This document shows positions 1 to 13,461 of a stretch of 64,000 nucleotides of DNA, piece after piece (position 1 is the stretch's first letter; every line of letters starts with the position of its first letter). The stretch comes from Petrolisthes cinctipes (taxonomy: Eukaryota > Arthropoda > Malacostraca > Decapoda > Porcellanidae), in contig JAWQEG010000084.1 in NCBI GenBank assembly GCA_033782935.1, positions 1,674,001 to 1,738,000 on the forward strand. The letters run 5' to 3'. The notes under the pieces are model-generated. The model saw nothing but the letters and a program-made list of their open reading frames with translations. It was not told the origin of the DNA and searched no databases. The translations under genes and the position numbers were made by a program.

Positions 1-1655
1 TTTCAAAATATAGGCTCAAAACATGCTACAAATCGATATTTTAGGTGTCCAAAGTCGATATGTGCATGCATCTTCTGTACCCGTTTATATCTCAAATTCA
101 GGCTCAAAACACCCGAACATTCGATATTTTTGGGTCTTAGAAGCGATCTGTACATGCCTACTCAGTGCTAGAATTTTTTCAAAATATGGGCCAAAAACAT
201 GCTAAAAATCGATATTTTAAATGCAAAAAGTCGATATGTGCATGCATCTTCTGTACCCGTTTATATCTCAAATTCAGGCTCAAAACACATGAAAATTCGA
301 TATTTTTGGTTCCCAGAAGCGATCTGTACATGCCTACTCCGTGTTAGAGTATTTTCAAAATACAAGCGCAAAACATGCTGGAAATTAATATTTTAGGTGC
401 CCAAAGTCAATATGTGTATTTATCTTCTATACCCGTTTATTTCCCAAATTCAGGCTCAAAACACCCGAAAATTCGATATTTTTGAGTCCCAAAAGTGATC
501 TGTACATGCCTACTCAGTGCTAGAATTGTTTCAATATATGGGCCCAAAACATGCTAAAAATAGATATTTTAAGTGCAAAAAGTCGATATGTGCATGCATC
601 TTCTGCACCCGTTTATATCTCAAATACAGGCTCAAAACACCCGAAAATTCGATAGTTTTGGTTCCCAGAAGCGATCTGTACATGCCTACTCCGTGTTAGA
701 GTATTTTCAAAATACAGGCGCAAAACATGCTGGAAATTTATATTTTAGGTGCCCAAAGTCAATATGTGTATTTATCTTCTATACCCGTTTATTTCCCAAA
801 TTCAGGCTCAAAACACCCGAAAATTCGATATTTTTGGGTCCCAGAAGCGATCTGTACATGCCTACTCCGTGTTAGAGTATTTTCAAGATACAGGCCCAAA
901 ACATGCAGAAAATCAATATTTTAGGTGCCCAAAATCGATATGTGCATGCATCTTCTGTACCCGTTTATATCTCAAATTCAGGTTCAGAACAGCCTAAAAT
1001 TCGATATTTTTGGGTCCCAGAAGCGATCTGTACATGCCTACTCCGTGTTAGAGTATTTTCAATATATAGGCCCAAAACATGCTTAAAATCGATATTTTAG
1101 TTGCCCAAAGTTAATATGTGTATGCATCTTCTGTACTCGTTTATTTCCCAAATTCACGCTCAAAACACTCAAAAATTCGATATTTTTGTGTACCAGAAGC
1201 GATCTGTACATGCCTACTCCGTGTTAGAGTATTTTCAAAATACAGGCCCAAAACAGGCTCAAAATCGATATTTTGGGTGCCCAAAGTCGATATGTGAATG
1301 CATCTTCTGTACCCGTTTATATCCTAAATTCAGGTTTAAAACACTGGAAAATTCGATATTTTTGGGTCACAGAAGCGATCTGTACATGCCTACTCCTTGC
1401 TAGAATGTTTTCAAGATACAGACCCAAAACATAATCAAAATCGATATTTTAGGTGCAAAAAGTCGATATGTGCATGCATCTTCAGTACCCGTTTATATCT
1501 CAAATTCAGGTTCTTAATATCCGAAAATTCAACATTTTTGGGTCCCAGAAGCGATCTGTACATGCCTACTCAGTGCTAGAATGTTTTCAAAATATAGGCT
1601 CATAACATGCTAAAAATCGATATTTAATGTGTCCAAAGTCGATATGTGCATGCAT
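1..1655. repeat. Satellite block related to 13372-15026
   Basis: The order of monomer variants here repeats at a constant offset of 13371 bp, which is 76 monomers less 5 bp. Examples are the AAATGCAAAAAGTCG monomer at about 220 and 13590, the GCTGGAAATTAAT monomers, and the TTCAAGATACAG/CATAATC monomer near 1420 and 14790. Both copies end with TTTAATGTGTCC near 1622 and 14993, then diverge. The left end lies beyond the window. The two copies differ at scattered bases, so this is an older duplication than those at 3-6.5 kb or 43-48 kb. Confidence 0.75.
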
Positions 1656-2990
1656 CTTCTGTACCCGTTTATATCTCAAATTCAGGCTCAAAACACCCAA
1701 AAATTCGATATTTTTGGGTCCCAGAAGCGATCTGTACATGCTTACTCAGTGCTAGAATTTTTTCAAAATATGTGCCCAAAACATGCTAAAAATCGATATT
1801 TTAGGTGCCCAAAGTCAATATGTGCATGCATCTTCTGTACCCGTTTATATCTCAAATTCTGGCACAAAACACCCGAAAATCAATATTTTTGGGTCCCAGA
1901 AGGGATCTGTGCATGCCTACTCAGTGCTAGAATGTTTTCAAAATATAGGCTCAAACCATGTTAAAAATCAATATTTTAGGTGTCCAAAGTCGATATGTTC
2001 ATGCATCTTCAGTACCCGTTTGTATCTCAAATTCAGGCTCAAAACACCCGAAAATTCAATATTTTTGGGTCCCAGAAGCGGTCTGTGCATGCCTACTCAG
2101 TGCTAGAATGTTTTCAAAATATAGGCTCAAAACATGCTGAAAATCGATATTTTAAGTGCAAAAAGTCGATATGTGCATGCATCTTCTGTACCCGTTTATA
2201 TCTCAAATTCAGGCTCAAAACACCCGAAAATTTGATATTTTTGGTTCCCAGAAGCGATCTGGACATGCCTACTCCGTGTTAGAGTATTTTCAAAATACAG
2301 GAGCAAATCATGCTGGAAATTAATATTTTTGGTGCCCAAAGTCAATATGTGTATTCATCTTCTGTACCCGTTTATATCCCAAATTCAGGCTCAAAACACT
2401 TGAAAATTCGATATTTTTGGGTCCCAGAAGCGATCTATATATGCCTACTCAGTGCTAGAATATTTTCAAGATATACGCCCAAAAAATGCTAAAAATCGAT
2501 GTTTTAGGTGCCCAAAGTCGATATGTGCATGCATCTTCTGTACCCGTTTATATCTCAAATTCAGGCCTAAAACACACGAGAATTCGATATCTTTGTGTCC
2601 CAGAAGCGATCTGTACATGCCTACTCCGTGTTAGAGTATTTTCAAAATACAGGTCCAAAACATGCTCAAAATCGATATTTTAGGTGCCCAAAGTCGATAT
2701 GTGCATGCATCTTCTTTACCCGTTTATATCCCAAATTCAGGTTCAAAACACTCTAAAATTCGATATATTTGGGTTCCAGAAGCGATCTGTACATGCCTAC
2801 TCAGTGCTAGAATATTTTCAAAATGTAGGCCCAAAACCTGCTAAAAATCGATATTTTAGGTGCCCAACGTAGATATGTGCATGCATCTTCTGTACCCGTT
2901 TATATCTCAAATTCAAGCTCAAAACTCCCGAAAATTCGATATTTTTGGGTCCCAGAAGCGATCTGTACATGCCTACTCCGTGTTCGAGTA
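1656..2990. repeat. Satellite monomers of mixed types, no close tandem copy
   Basis: This stretch is ordinary head-to-tail monomers with no gene. It includes a monomer with a 1-bp deletion (GAAAATCAATATTTTT near 1875) coupled to AGAAGGGATCTGTGCATG. The same coupled markers recur near 8385, 11373 and 16828. The following monomer has CATGTTAAAAATC and CCGTTTGTATC, and recurs at about 8470 and 11460. Around 2280-2820 the order of types matches 34660-35200 at an offset of 32380 bp (184 monomers less 4 bp). Confidence 0.75.
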
Positions 2991-4750
2991 TTTTCAATAT
3001 ACAGACCCAAAACATGCTAAAAATCGATATTATAGGTGCCCAAAGTCGATATCTGCATGCATCTTCTGTACCCGTTATTATCTCAAATTCAGGCTCAAAA
3101 CACCCGAAAATTCGATATTTTTGGGTCCCAGAAGAGAACTGTACATGCCTACTCAGTGCTAGAATATATTGAAGATATGGGCCTAAAACATGCTAAAAAT
3201 CGATATTTTTGGTGCCCAAAGTCGATATGTACATTCATCTTCTGTACCCGTTTATATCTCAAATTCAGGCTCAAAATACCCGAAAATTCAATATTTTTGG
3301 GTCCCAGAAGCGATCTGTACATGCCTACTCAGTGCTAGAATGTTTTCAAAATATAGGCTCAAAACATGTTAAAAATCGATATTTTAGGTGTCCAGAGTCG
3401 ATATGTGCATGCATCTTCTGTACCCGTTTATATCTCAAATTCAGGCTCAAAACACCCGAAAATTCGATATTTTTGGGTCCCAGAAGCGATCTGTACATGC
3501 CTACTCAGTGCTAGAAATTTTTCATACTACAGGCCCAAAACATGCTAAAAATCGAAATTTTAAGTGCAAAAAGTCGATATGTGCATGCATCTTCTGTACC
3601 CGTTTATATCTCAAATTCAGGCTCAAAAAACCCGAAAATTCGATATTTTTGGGTCCCAGAAGCGATCTGGACATGCCTACTCCGTGTTAGAGTATTATCA
3701 AAATACAGGCGCAAAACATGCTGGAAATTAATATTTTTGGTGCCCAAAGTCAATATGTGTATTCATCTTCTGTACCCGTTTATATCCCAAATTCAGGCTC
3801 AAAACACTTGAAAATTCGACATTTTTGGGTCCCAGAAGCGATCTATATATGCCTACTCAGTGCTAGAATATTTTCAAGATATACTCCCAAAACATGCTAA
3901 AAATCGATATTTTAGGTGCCCAAAGTCGATATGTGCATGCATCTTCTGTACCCGTTTATATCTCAAATTCTGGCTTAAAACACACGAGAATTCGATATCT
4001 TTGTGTCCCAGAAGCGATCTGTACATGCCTACTCCGTGTTAGAGTATTTTCAAAATACAGGTCCAAAACATGCTAAAAATCGATATTTTAGGTGCCCAAA
4101 GTCGATATGTGCATGCATCATCTTTACCCGTTTATATCCCAAATTCAGGTTCAAAACACTCTAAAATTCGATGTTTTTGGGTTCCAGAAGCGATCTGTAC
4201 ATGCCTACCCAGTGCTAGAATATTTTTAAAATGTAGGCCCAAAACCTGCTAAAAATCGATATTTTAGGTGCCCAACGTAGATATGTGCATGCATCTTCTG
4301 TACCCGATTATATCTCAAATTCAGGCTCAAAACTCCCGAAAATTCGATATTTTTGTGTACCAGAAGCGATCTGTACATCCCTACTCCGTGATAGAGTATT
4401 TTCAAATTGCAGGCCCAAAACATGCTCAGAATCGATATTTTGAGTGCCCAAAGTCGATATGTGCATGCATCTTCTGTACCCGTTTACATCCCAAATTCAG
4501 GTTTAAAACACTCGATAATTCGATATTTTTGGGTCACAGAAGCGATCTGTACATGCCTACTCCTTGCTAGAATGTTTTATAGATACAGACCCAAAACATA
4601 ATCAAAATCTATATTTTAGGTGCAAAAAGTCGATATGTGCATGCATCTTCAGTACCCGTTTATATCTCAAATTCAGGCTCAAAACTCCTGAAAATTCAAT
4701 ATTTTTGGGTCCCTAAAGCGATGTGTACATGCCTACTCAGTGCTAGAATG
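2991..4750. repeat. 10-monomer duplication, copy 1 (1760 bp)
   Basis: This block is followed directly by its own copy at 4751-6510. The junctions fall inside a monomer at TTTTCAATATACAGACCC: the sequence before it is TGTTCGAGTA in copy 1 and TGCTAGAATG in copy 2. The block is exactly ten 176-bp units. By eye I found only three substitutions between the copies, near 3648, 4378 and 4496. It contains a string of types also seen elsewhere: GAATATATTGAAG, GTACATTCATC, GTGTCCAGAGTCG, AAGTGCAAAAAGTCG and GCTGGAAATTAAT. That string is a variant of the 704-bp tetramer of the 18-25 kb region. Confidence 0.95.
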
Positions 4751-6510
4751 TTTTCAATATACAGACCCAAAACATGCTAAAAATCGATATTATAGGTGCC
4801 CAAAGTCGATATCTGCATGCATCTTCTGTACCCGTTATTATCTCAAATTCAGGCTCAAAACACCCGAAAATTCGATATTTTTGGGTCCCAGAAGAGAACT
4901 GTACATGCCTACTCAGTGCTAGAATATATTGAAGATATGGGCCTAAAACATGCTAAAAATCGATATTTTTGGTGCCCAAAGTCGATATGTACATTCATCT
5001 TCTGTACCCGTTTATATCTCAAATTCAGGCTCAAAATACCCGAAAATTCAATATTTTTGGGTCCCAGAAGCGATCTGTACATGCCTACTCAGTGCTAGAA
5101 TGTTTTCAAAATATAGGCTCAAAACATGTTAAAAATCGATATTTTAGGTGTCCAGAGTCGATATGTGCATGCATCTTCTGTACCCGTTTATATCTCAAAT
5201 TCAGGCTCAAAACACCCGAAAATTCGATATTTTTGGGTCCCAGAAGCGATCTGTACATGCCTACTCAGTGCTAGAAATTTTTCATACTACAGGCCCAAAA
5301 CATGCTAAAAATCGAAATTTTAAGTGCAAAAAGTCGATATGTGCATGCATCTTCTGTACCCGTTTATATCTCAAATTCAGGCTCAAAAAACCCGAAATTT
5401 CGATATTTTTGGGTCCCAGAAGCGATCTGGACATGCCTACTCCGTGTTAGAGTATTATCAAAATACAGGCGCAAAACATGCTGGAAATTAATATTTTTGG
5501 TGCCCAAAGTCAATATGTGTATTCATCTTCTGTACCCGTTTATATCCCAAATTCAGGCTCAAAACACTTGAAAATTCGACATTTTTGGGTCCCAGAAGCG
5601 ATCTATATATGCCTACTCAGTGCTAGAATATTTTCAAGATATACTCCCAAAACATGCTAAAAATCGATATTTTAGGTGCCCAAAGTCGATATGTGCATGC
5701 ATCTTCTGTACCCGTTTATATCTCAAATTCTGGCTTAAAACACACGAGAATTCGATATCTTTGTGTCCCAGAAGCGATCTGTACATGCCTACTCCGTGTT
5801 AGAGTATTTTCAAAATACAGGTCCAAAACATGCTAAAAATCGATATTTTAGGTGCCCAAAGTCGATATGTGCATGCATCATCTTTACCCGTTTATATCCC
5901 AAATTCAGGTTCAAAACACTCTAAAATTCGATGTTTTTGGGTTCCAGAAGCGATCTGTACATGCCTACCCAGTGCTAGAATATTTTTAAAATGTAGGCCC
6001 AAAACCTGCTAAAAATCGATATTTTAGGTGCCCAACGTAGATATGTGCATGCATCTTCTGTACCCGATTATATCTCAAATTCAGGCTCAAAACTCCCGAA
6101 AATTCGATATTTTTGTGTACCAGAAGCGATCTGTACTTCCCTACTCCGTGATAGAGTATTTTCAAATTGCAGGCCCAAAACATGCTCAGAATCGATATTT
6201 TGAGTGCCCAAAGTCGATATGTGCATGCATCTTCTGTACCCGTTTACATCCCAAATACAGGTTTAAAACACTCGATAATTCGATATTTTTGGGTCACAGA
6301 AGCGATCTGTACATGCCTACTCCTTGCTAGAATGTTTTATAGATACAGACCCAAAACATAATCAAAATCTATATTTTAGGTGCAAAAAGTCGATATGTGC
6401 ATGCATCTTCAGTACCCGTTTATATCTCAAATTCAGGCTCAAAACTCCTGAAAATTCAATATTTTTGGGTCCCTAAAGCGATGTGTACATGCCTACTCAG
6501 TGCTAGAATG
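4751..6510. repeat. 10-monomer duplication, copy 2 (1760 bp)
   Basis: This is the adjacent copy of 2991-4750 at an offset of exactly 1760 bp. Differences seen by eye are CCCGAAATTT for CCCGAAAATT near 5395, GTACTTCC for GTACATCC near 6136, and CCAAATACAG for CCAAATTCAG near 6254. The following base pattern TTTTCAAAATATAGG at 6511 marks the return to a different monomer type. So few changes over 1760 bp indicate a recent event, recent homogenisation, or an assembly duplication. Confidence 0.95.
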
Positions 6511-8009
6511 TTTTCAAAATATAGGCTTAAAACATGCTAAAAATCGATATTTAATGTGTCCAAAGTCAATATGTGCATGCATCTTCTGTACCCGTTTATA
6601 TCTCAAATTCAGGCTCAAAACACCCGAAAATTCTATATTTTTGGGTCCCAGAAGCGATCTGTACATGCCTACTCCGTGTTAGAGTATTTTCAAGATACAG
6701 GCCCAAAACATGCTAAAAATCGATATTATAGGTGCCCAAAGTCGATATGTGCATGCATCTTCTGTACCCGTTTATATCTCAAATTCAGGCTCAAAACACC
6801 CGAAAATTAAATATTTTTGGGTCCCAGAAGTGTACTGTACATGCCTACTCCGTGTTAGAGTATTTTCACAATACAGGCCTAAAACATGCTGAAAATCGAT
6901 ATTTTGGGTGCCCAAAGTCGATATGTGCATGCATCTTCTGTACCCGTTTATATCTCAAAATCAGGCTCAAAACTCCCGAAAATTCGATATTTTTAGGTCC
7001 CAGAAGCGATCTGTACATGCCTACTCCGTGTAAGAGTATTTTCAATATACAGGCCCAAAACATGCTAAAAATCGATATTTTAGTTGCCCAAAGTCAATAT
7101 GTGTATTCATCTTCTGTACCCGTTTATATCCTAAATTCAGGCTCACAACTCCCGAAAATTCGATATTTTTAGGTCCCAGAAGCGATCTGTACATGCCTAC
7201 TCCGTGTAAGAGTATTTTTAATATACAGGCCCAAAACATGCTAAAAATCGATATTTTAGTTGCCCAAAGTCAATATGTGTATTCATCTTCTGTACCCGTT
7301 TATATCCTAAATTCAGGCTCAAAACACCCGAAAATTCGATATTTTTGGGTCCCAGAAGCGATCTGTACATGCCTACTCAGTGCTAGAATATTTTCAAGAT
7401 ATGGGCCCAAAACAGGGTAAAAATCGATATTTCAAGTGACTAAAGTCGATATGTGCATGCATCTTCTGTACCCGTTTATATCTCAAATTCAGGATCAATA
7501 CACCCGAAAATTCGATATTTTTGGGTCCTAGAAGCGATTTGTACATGCCTACTCTGTGTTAGAGTATTTTCAAAATACAGGCCCAAAACATGCTAATAAT
7601 CGATATTTTAGGTGCCCAAAGTCAATATGTGCATGCATCTTCTGTACCCGTTTATATCCCAAATTCAGGCTCAAAACACCCGAAAATTTGATATTTTTGG
7701 GTCCCAGAAGCGATCTGTACATACCTACTCATTGCTAGAATATTTTCAAAATATAGGCATAGAACATGCTGAAAATCGATATTTCAGGTGTCGAAAGTCG
7801 ATATGTGCATGCATCTTCTGTACCCGTTTATATCTCAAATTCAGGCTCAAAACACACGAAAATTCGATATTTTTGGGTCCCAGAAGCGATCTGTACATGC
7901 CTACTCTGTGTTAGAGTATTTTCAAAATACAGGCCCAAAACATGCTAAAAATCGATATTTTAGGTGCCCAAAGTCAATATATGTATGCATCATCTGTACC
8001 CGTTTATAT
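6511..8009. repeat. Satellite monomers with a single-monomer duplication
   Basis: No gene is present. About 6967-7142 and 7143-7318 are a one-unit tandem duplication. Both have the rare markers CTCCGTGTAAGAG, TTTTAGTTGCCC and TATATCCTAAATTC, and they differ only at a few bases. Near 7410 is the first ACAGGGTAAAAAT monomer, a type common in the right half of the window, where CATGCT is replaced by CAGGGT. Two similar monomers with CTCTGTGTTAGAG follow at 7550-7950. Confidence 0.8.
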
Positions 8010-10999
8010 CCCAGATTCAGGCTCAAAACACCCGAAAATTAGATATTTTTGGGTCCCAGAAGCGATCTGTACATGCCTACTCAGTGCTAGAATGTTTTCA
8101 AAATATAGGCTCAAAACATGAAAAAAATCGATATTTAATGTTTCCAAAGTCGATATGTGCATGCATCTTCTGTACCCGTTTATATCTCAAATTCAGGCTC
8201 AAAACACCCGAAAATTCGATATTTTTGGGTCCCAGAAGCGATCTGTACATGCCTACTCCTTGCTAGAATGTTTTCAAGATACAGACCCAAAACATGCTCA
8301 AAATCGATATTTTAGGTGTAAAAAGTCGATATGTGCATGCATCTTCAGTAACCGTTTATATCTCAAATTCAGGCTCAAAACACCCGAAAATCAATATTTT
8401 TGGGTCCCAGAAGGGATCTGTGCATGCCTACTCAGTGCTAGAATTTTTTCAAAATATAGGCTCAAAACATGTTAAAAATCAATATTTTAGGTGTCCAAAG
8501 TCGATATGTTCATGCATCTTCAGTACCCGTTTGTATCTCAAATTCAGGCTCAAAACACCCGAAAATTCAATATTTTTGGGTCCCAGAAGCGATCTGTGCA
8601 TGCCTACTCAGTGCTAGAATGTTTTCAAAATATAGGCTCAAAACATGATTAAAATCGATATTTTAGGTGTCTAAAGTCGATATGTGAATGAATCTTCTGT
8701 ACCCGTTTATATCTCAAATTCAGGCTCAAAACACCCGAAAATTCGAAAATTTTGGGTTCCAGAAGCGATCTGTACATGCCTACTCCGTGGTAGAGTATTT
8801 TTAATATACAGGCCCAAAACATGCTGAAAATCGATATTTTAGTTTCATAAAGTCAATATGTGTATGCATCTTCTGTACCCGTTTATATCCCAAATTCAGG
8901 CTCAAAACACCCGAAAATTCGATATTTTTGGGTCCCAGGAGCGATCTGTACATGCTTACTCAGTGCTAGAATTTTTTCAATATATGGGCCCAAATCATGC
9001 TAAAAATCGATATTTTAGGTGCCCAAAGTCGATATGTGCATGAATCTTCTGTACCCGTTTATATCTCAAATTCAAGCTCAAAACACACGAAAATTCGATA
9101 TTTTTGGGTCACAGAAGCGATCTGTACATGCCTAGTCAGTGCTAGAATGTTTTCAAAATATAGGCTCAAAACATGCTAAAAATCGGTATTTAATGTGTCC
9201 AAAGTCGATATGTGCATGCATCTTCTGTACCCGTTTATATCTAAAATTCAGACTCAAAACACCCGAAAATTCGATATTTTTGGGTCCCAGAAGCGATCTG
9301 TACATGCCTACTCAGTGCTAGAATTTTTTCAATATATGGGCCCAAATCATGCTAAAAATCGATGTTTTAGGTGCACTAAGTCGATATGTGCATGCATCTT
9401 CTGTACTCGTTTATATCTCAAATTCAGGCTCAAAACACCCGAAAATTCGATATTTTTGGGTCCCAGAAGCGATCTGTACATGCCTACTCCGTGTTAGAGT
9501 ATTTTCAAAATACAGGCCCAAAACATGCTGAAAATCAATATTTTAGGTGCCCAAAGTCGATATGTGCATGCATCTTCTGTACCCGTTTATATCTCAAATT
9601 CAGGTTCAGAACACCCGAAAATTCGATATTTTTGTGTCCCAGAAGCGATCTGTACATGCCTACTCCGTGTTAGAATATTTTCAATATACAGGCACAAAAC
9701 ATGCTGAAAATCGATATTTTAGGTGCCCAAAGTCAATATGTGTATGCATCTTCTGTACCCGTTTATTTCCCAAATTCAGGCTCAAAACACCCGAAAATTC
9801 GATATTTTTTGGTCCCAGAAGAGAACTGTACATGCCTACTCAGTGCTAGAATATATTGAAGATATGGGCCCAAAACATGCTAAAAATCAATATTTTAGGT
9901 GCCCAAAGTCGATATGTACATTCATCTTCTGTACCCGTTTATATCTCAAATTCAGGCTCAAAACTCCCGAAAATTCGATATTTTTGGGTCCCAGAAGCGA
10001 TCTGTACATGCCTACTCAGTGCTAGAATTTTTTCTAAATATAGGCTCAAAACATGCTAAAAATCGATATTTAATGTTTCCAAAGTCGATATGTGCATGCA
10101 TCTTCTGTACCCGTTTATATCTCAAATTTAGGCTCAAAACACCCGAAAATTCGATATATTTAGATCCCAGAAGCAATCTGTACATGCCTACTCAGTGCTA
10201 GAATATTTTCAAAATATGTGCCCAAAACATGCTAAAAATCTATATATTAGGTGCCCAAAGTCAATATGTGCATGCATTTTCTGTACCCGTTTATATCTCA
10301 AATTCAGGCTCAAAACACCCGAAAATTCGATATTTTTGGGTCCCAGAAGCGATCTGTACATGCCTACTACGTGTTAGAGTATTTTCAATATACAGGCACA
10401 AAACATGCTGAAAATCGATATTTTAGGTGCCCAAAGTCAATATGTGTATGCATCTTCTGTACCCGTTTATTTCCCAAATTCAGGCTGAAAACCCCCGAAA
10501 ATTCGATATTTTTGGGTCCCAGAAGCGATCTGTACATGCCTACTCAGTGCTAGAATATATTGAAGATATGGGCCCAAAACATGCTAAAAATCGACATTTT
10601 AGGTGCCCAAAGTCGATATGTGTATGCATCTTCTTTACCCGTTTATTTCCCAAATTCAAGCTCAAAACACACGAAAATTCGATATTTTTGGGTCCCAGAA
10701 GAGATCTGTACATGCCTACTCCGTGTTAGATTTTTTTTAAATACAGGCCCAAAACATGCTGAAAATCTATGTTTTAGGTGTCCAAAGTCAATATGTGTAT
10801 GCATCTTCTGTATCCGTTTATATCCCAAATTCAGGCTCAAAACACCCGAAAATTCAACATTTTTGGGTCCCAGAAGCGATCTGTACATGCCTACTCAGTG
10901 CTAGAATGTTTTCAAAATATAGGCTCAAAACATGCTAAAAATCGATATTTTAGGTGTCCAAAGTCGATATGTGCATGCATCTTCTGTACCCGTTTATAA
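8010..10999. repeat. 17-monomer duplication, copy 1 (2990 bp)
   Basis: This block is 17 monomers less 2 bp and is followed directly by a second copy at 11000. The shared block opens with the rare CCCAGATTCAGG, at 8009 and 10999. Diagnostic markers in order are CATGAAAAAAATCG, the 1-bp-deleted GAAAATCAATATTTTT monomer, CATGATTAAAATCG, TTTTAGTTTCATAAAG, GTGCACTAAGTCG, GTACATTCATC, and a T-rich TGTTAGATTTTTTTTAAATAC near 10725. This copy holds three monomers absent from copy 2, at about 9135-9310 and 10350-10702. Confidence 0.92.
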
Positions 11000-13461
11000 C
11001 CCAGATTCAGGCTCAAAACACCCGAAAATTCGATATTTTTGGGTCCCAGAAGCGATCTGTACATGCCTACTCAGTGCTAGAATGTTTTCAAAATATAGGC
11101 TCAAAACATGAAAAAAATCGATATTTAATGTTTCCAAAGTCGATATGTGCATGCATCTTCTGTACCCGTTTATATCTCAAATTCAGGCTCAAAACACCCG
11201 AAAATTCGATATTTTTGGGTCCCAGAAGCGATCTGTACATGCCTACTCCTTGCTAGAATGTTTTAAAGATACAGACCCAAAACATGCTCAAAATCGATAT
11301 TTTAGGTGTAAAAAGTCGATATGTGCATGCATCTTCAGTAACCGTTTATATCTCAAATTCAGGCTCAAAACACCCGAAAATCAATATTTTTGGGTCCCAG
11401 AGGGGATCTGTGCATGCCTACTCAGTGCTAGAATGTTTTCAAAATATAGGCTCAAAACATGTTAAAAATCAATATTTTAGGTGTCCAAAGTCGATATGTT
11501 CATGCATCTTCAGTACCCGTTTGTATCTCAAATTCAGGCTCAAAACACCCGAAAATTCAATATTTTTGGGTCCCAGAAGCGATCTGTGCATGCCTACTCA
11601 GTGCTAGAATGTTTTCAAAATATAGGCTCAAAACATGATTAAAATCGATATTTTAGGTGTCTAAAGTCGATATGTGAATGAATCTTCTGTACCCGTTTAT
11701 ATCTCAAATTCAGGCTCAAAACACCCGAAAATTCGAAAATTTTGGGTTCCAGAAGCGATCTGTACATGCCTACTCCGTGGTAGAGTATTTTTAATATACA
11801 GGCCCAAAACATGCTGAAAATCGATATTTTAGTTTCATAAAGTCAATATGTGTATGCATCTTCTGTACCCGTTTATATCCCAAATTCAGGCTCAAAACAC
11901 CCGAAAATTCGATATTTTTGGGTCCCAGGAGCGATCTGTACATGCTTACTCAGTGCTAGAATTTTTTCAATATATGGGCCCAAATCATGCTAAAAATCGA
12001 TATTTTAGGTGCCCAAAGTCTATATGTGCATGAATCTTCTGTACCCGTTTATATCTCAAATTCAAGCTCAAAACACACGAAAATTCGATATTTTTGGGTC
12101 ACAGAAGCGATCTGTACATGCCTACTCAGTGCTAGAATTTTTTCAATATATGGGCCCAAATCATGCTAAAAATCGATGTTTTAGGTGCACTAAGTCGATA
12201 TGTGCATGCATCTTCTGTACTTGTTTATATCTCAAATTCAGGCTCAAAACACCCGAAAATTCGATATTTTTGGGTCCCAGAAGCGATCTGTACATGCCTA
12301 CTCCGTGTTAGAGTATTTTCAAAATACAGGCCCAAAACATGCTGAAAATCAATATTTTAGGTGCCCAAAGTCGATATGTGCATGCATCTTCTGTACCCGT
12401 TTATATCTCAAATTCAGGTTCAGAACACCCGAAAATTCGATATTTTTGTGTCCCAGAAGCGATCTGTACATGCCTACTCCGTGTTAGAATATTTTCAATA
12501 TACAGGCACAAAACATGCTGAAAATCGATATTTTAGGTGCCCAAAGTCAATATGTGTATGCATCTTCTGTACCCGTTTATTTCCCAAATTCAGGCTCAAA
12601 ACACCCGAAAATTCGATATTTTTTGGTCCCAGAAGAGAACTGTACATGCCTACTCAGTGCTAGAATATATTGAAGATATGGGCCCAAAACATGCTAAAAA
12701 TCAATATTTTAGGTGCCCAAAGTCGATATGTACATTCATCTTCTGTACCCGTTTATATCTCAAATTCAGGCTCAAAACTCCCGAAAATTCGATATTTTTG
12801 GGTCCCAGAAGCGATCTGTACATGCCTACTCAGTGCTAGAATTTTTTCTAAATATAGGCTCAAAACATGATAAAAATCGATATTTAATGTTTCCAAAGTC
12901 GATATGTGCATGCATCTTCTGTACCCGTTTATATCTCAAATTTAGGCTCAAAACACCCGAAAATTCGATATATTTAGGTCCCAGAAGCAATCTGTACATG
13001 CCTACTCAGTGCTAGAATATTTTCAAAATATGTGCCCAAAACATGCTAAAAATCTATATATTAGGTGCCCAAAGTCAATATGTGCATGCATTTTCTGTAC
13101 CCGTTTATATCTCAAATTTAGGCTCAAAACACCCGAAAATTCGATATATTTAGGTCCCAGAAGCGATCTGTACATGCCTACTCCGTGTTAGATTTTTTTT
13201 AAATACAGGCCCAAAACATGCTGAAAATCTATGTTTTAGGTGTCCAAAGTCAATATGTGTATGCATCTTCTGTATCCGTTTATATCCCAAATTCAGGCTC
13301 AAAACACCCGAAAATTCAACATTTTGGGGTCCCAGAAGCGATCTGTACATGCCTACTCAGTGCTAGAATGTTTTCAAAATATAGGCTCAAAACATGCTAA
13401 AAATCGATATTTTAGGTGTCCAAAGTCGATATGTGCATGCATCTTCTGTACCCGTTTACAT
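11000..13461. repeat. 17-monomer duplication, copy 2, shortened by three monomers
   Basis: This matches 8010-10999 at offset 2990, then 2814, then 2462. The steps of 176 and 352 bp mean one and then two entire monomers are missing, with phase kept. The first loss lies between two CAGTGCTAGAAT sites. The second lies between two AGAAGCGATCTGTACATG sites, so both fit exchange between neighbouring monomers. Expected length 2990-176-352=2462 agrees with the observed end near 13461, where GTTTACATCTC replaces GTTTATAACCC. Confidence 0.9.

Noticed and set aside
2818..3015. Minus-strand open frames of about 65 codons (also near 4226, 6866, 32909, 42421, 54569)
   Set aside because: These are the reverse of the same monomers, in variants that happen to lack a stop. 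They recur with the repeat and have no sign of selection for coding.
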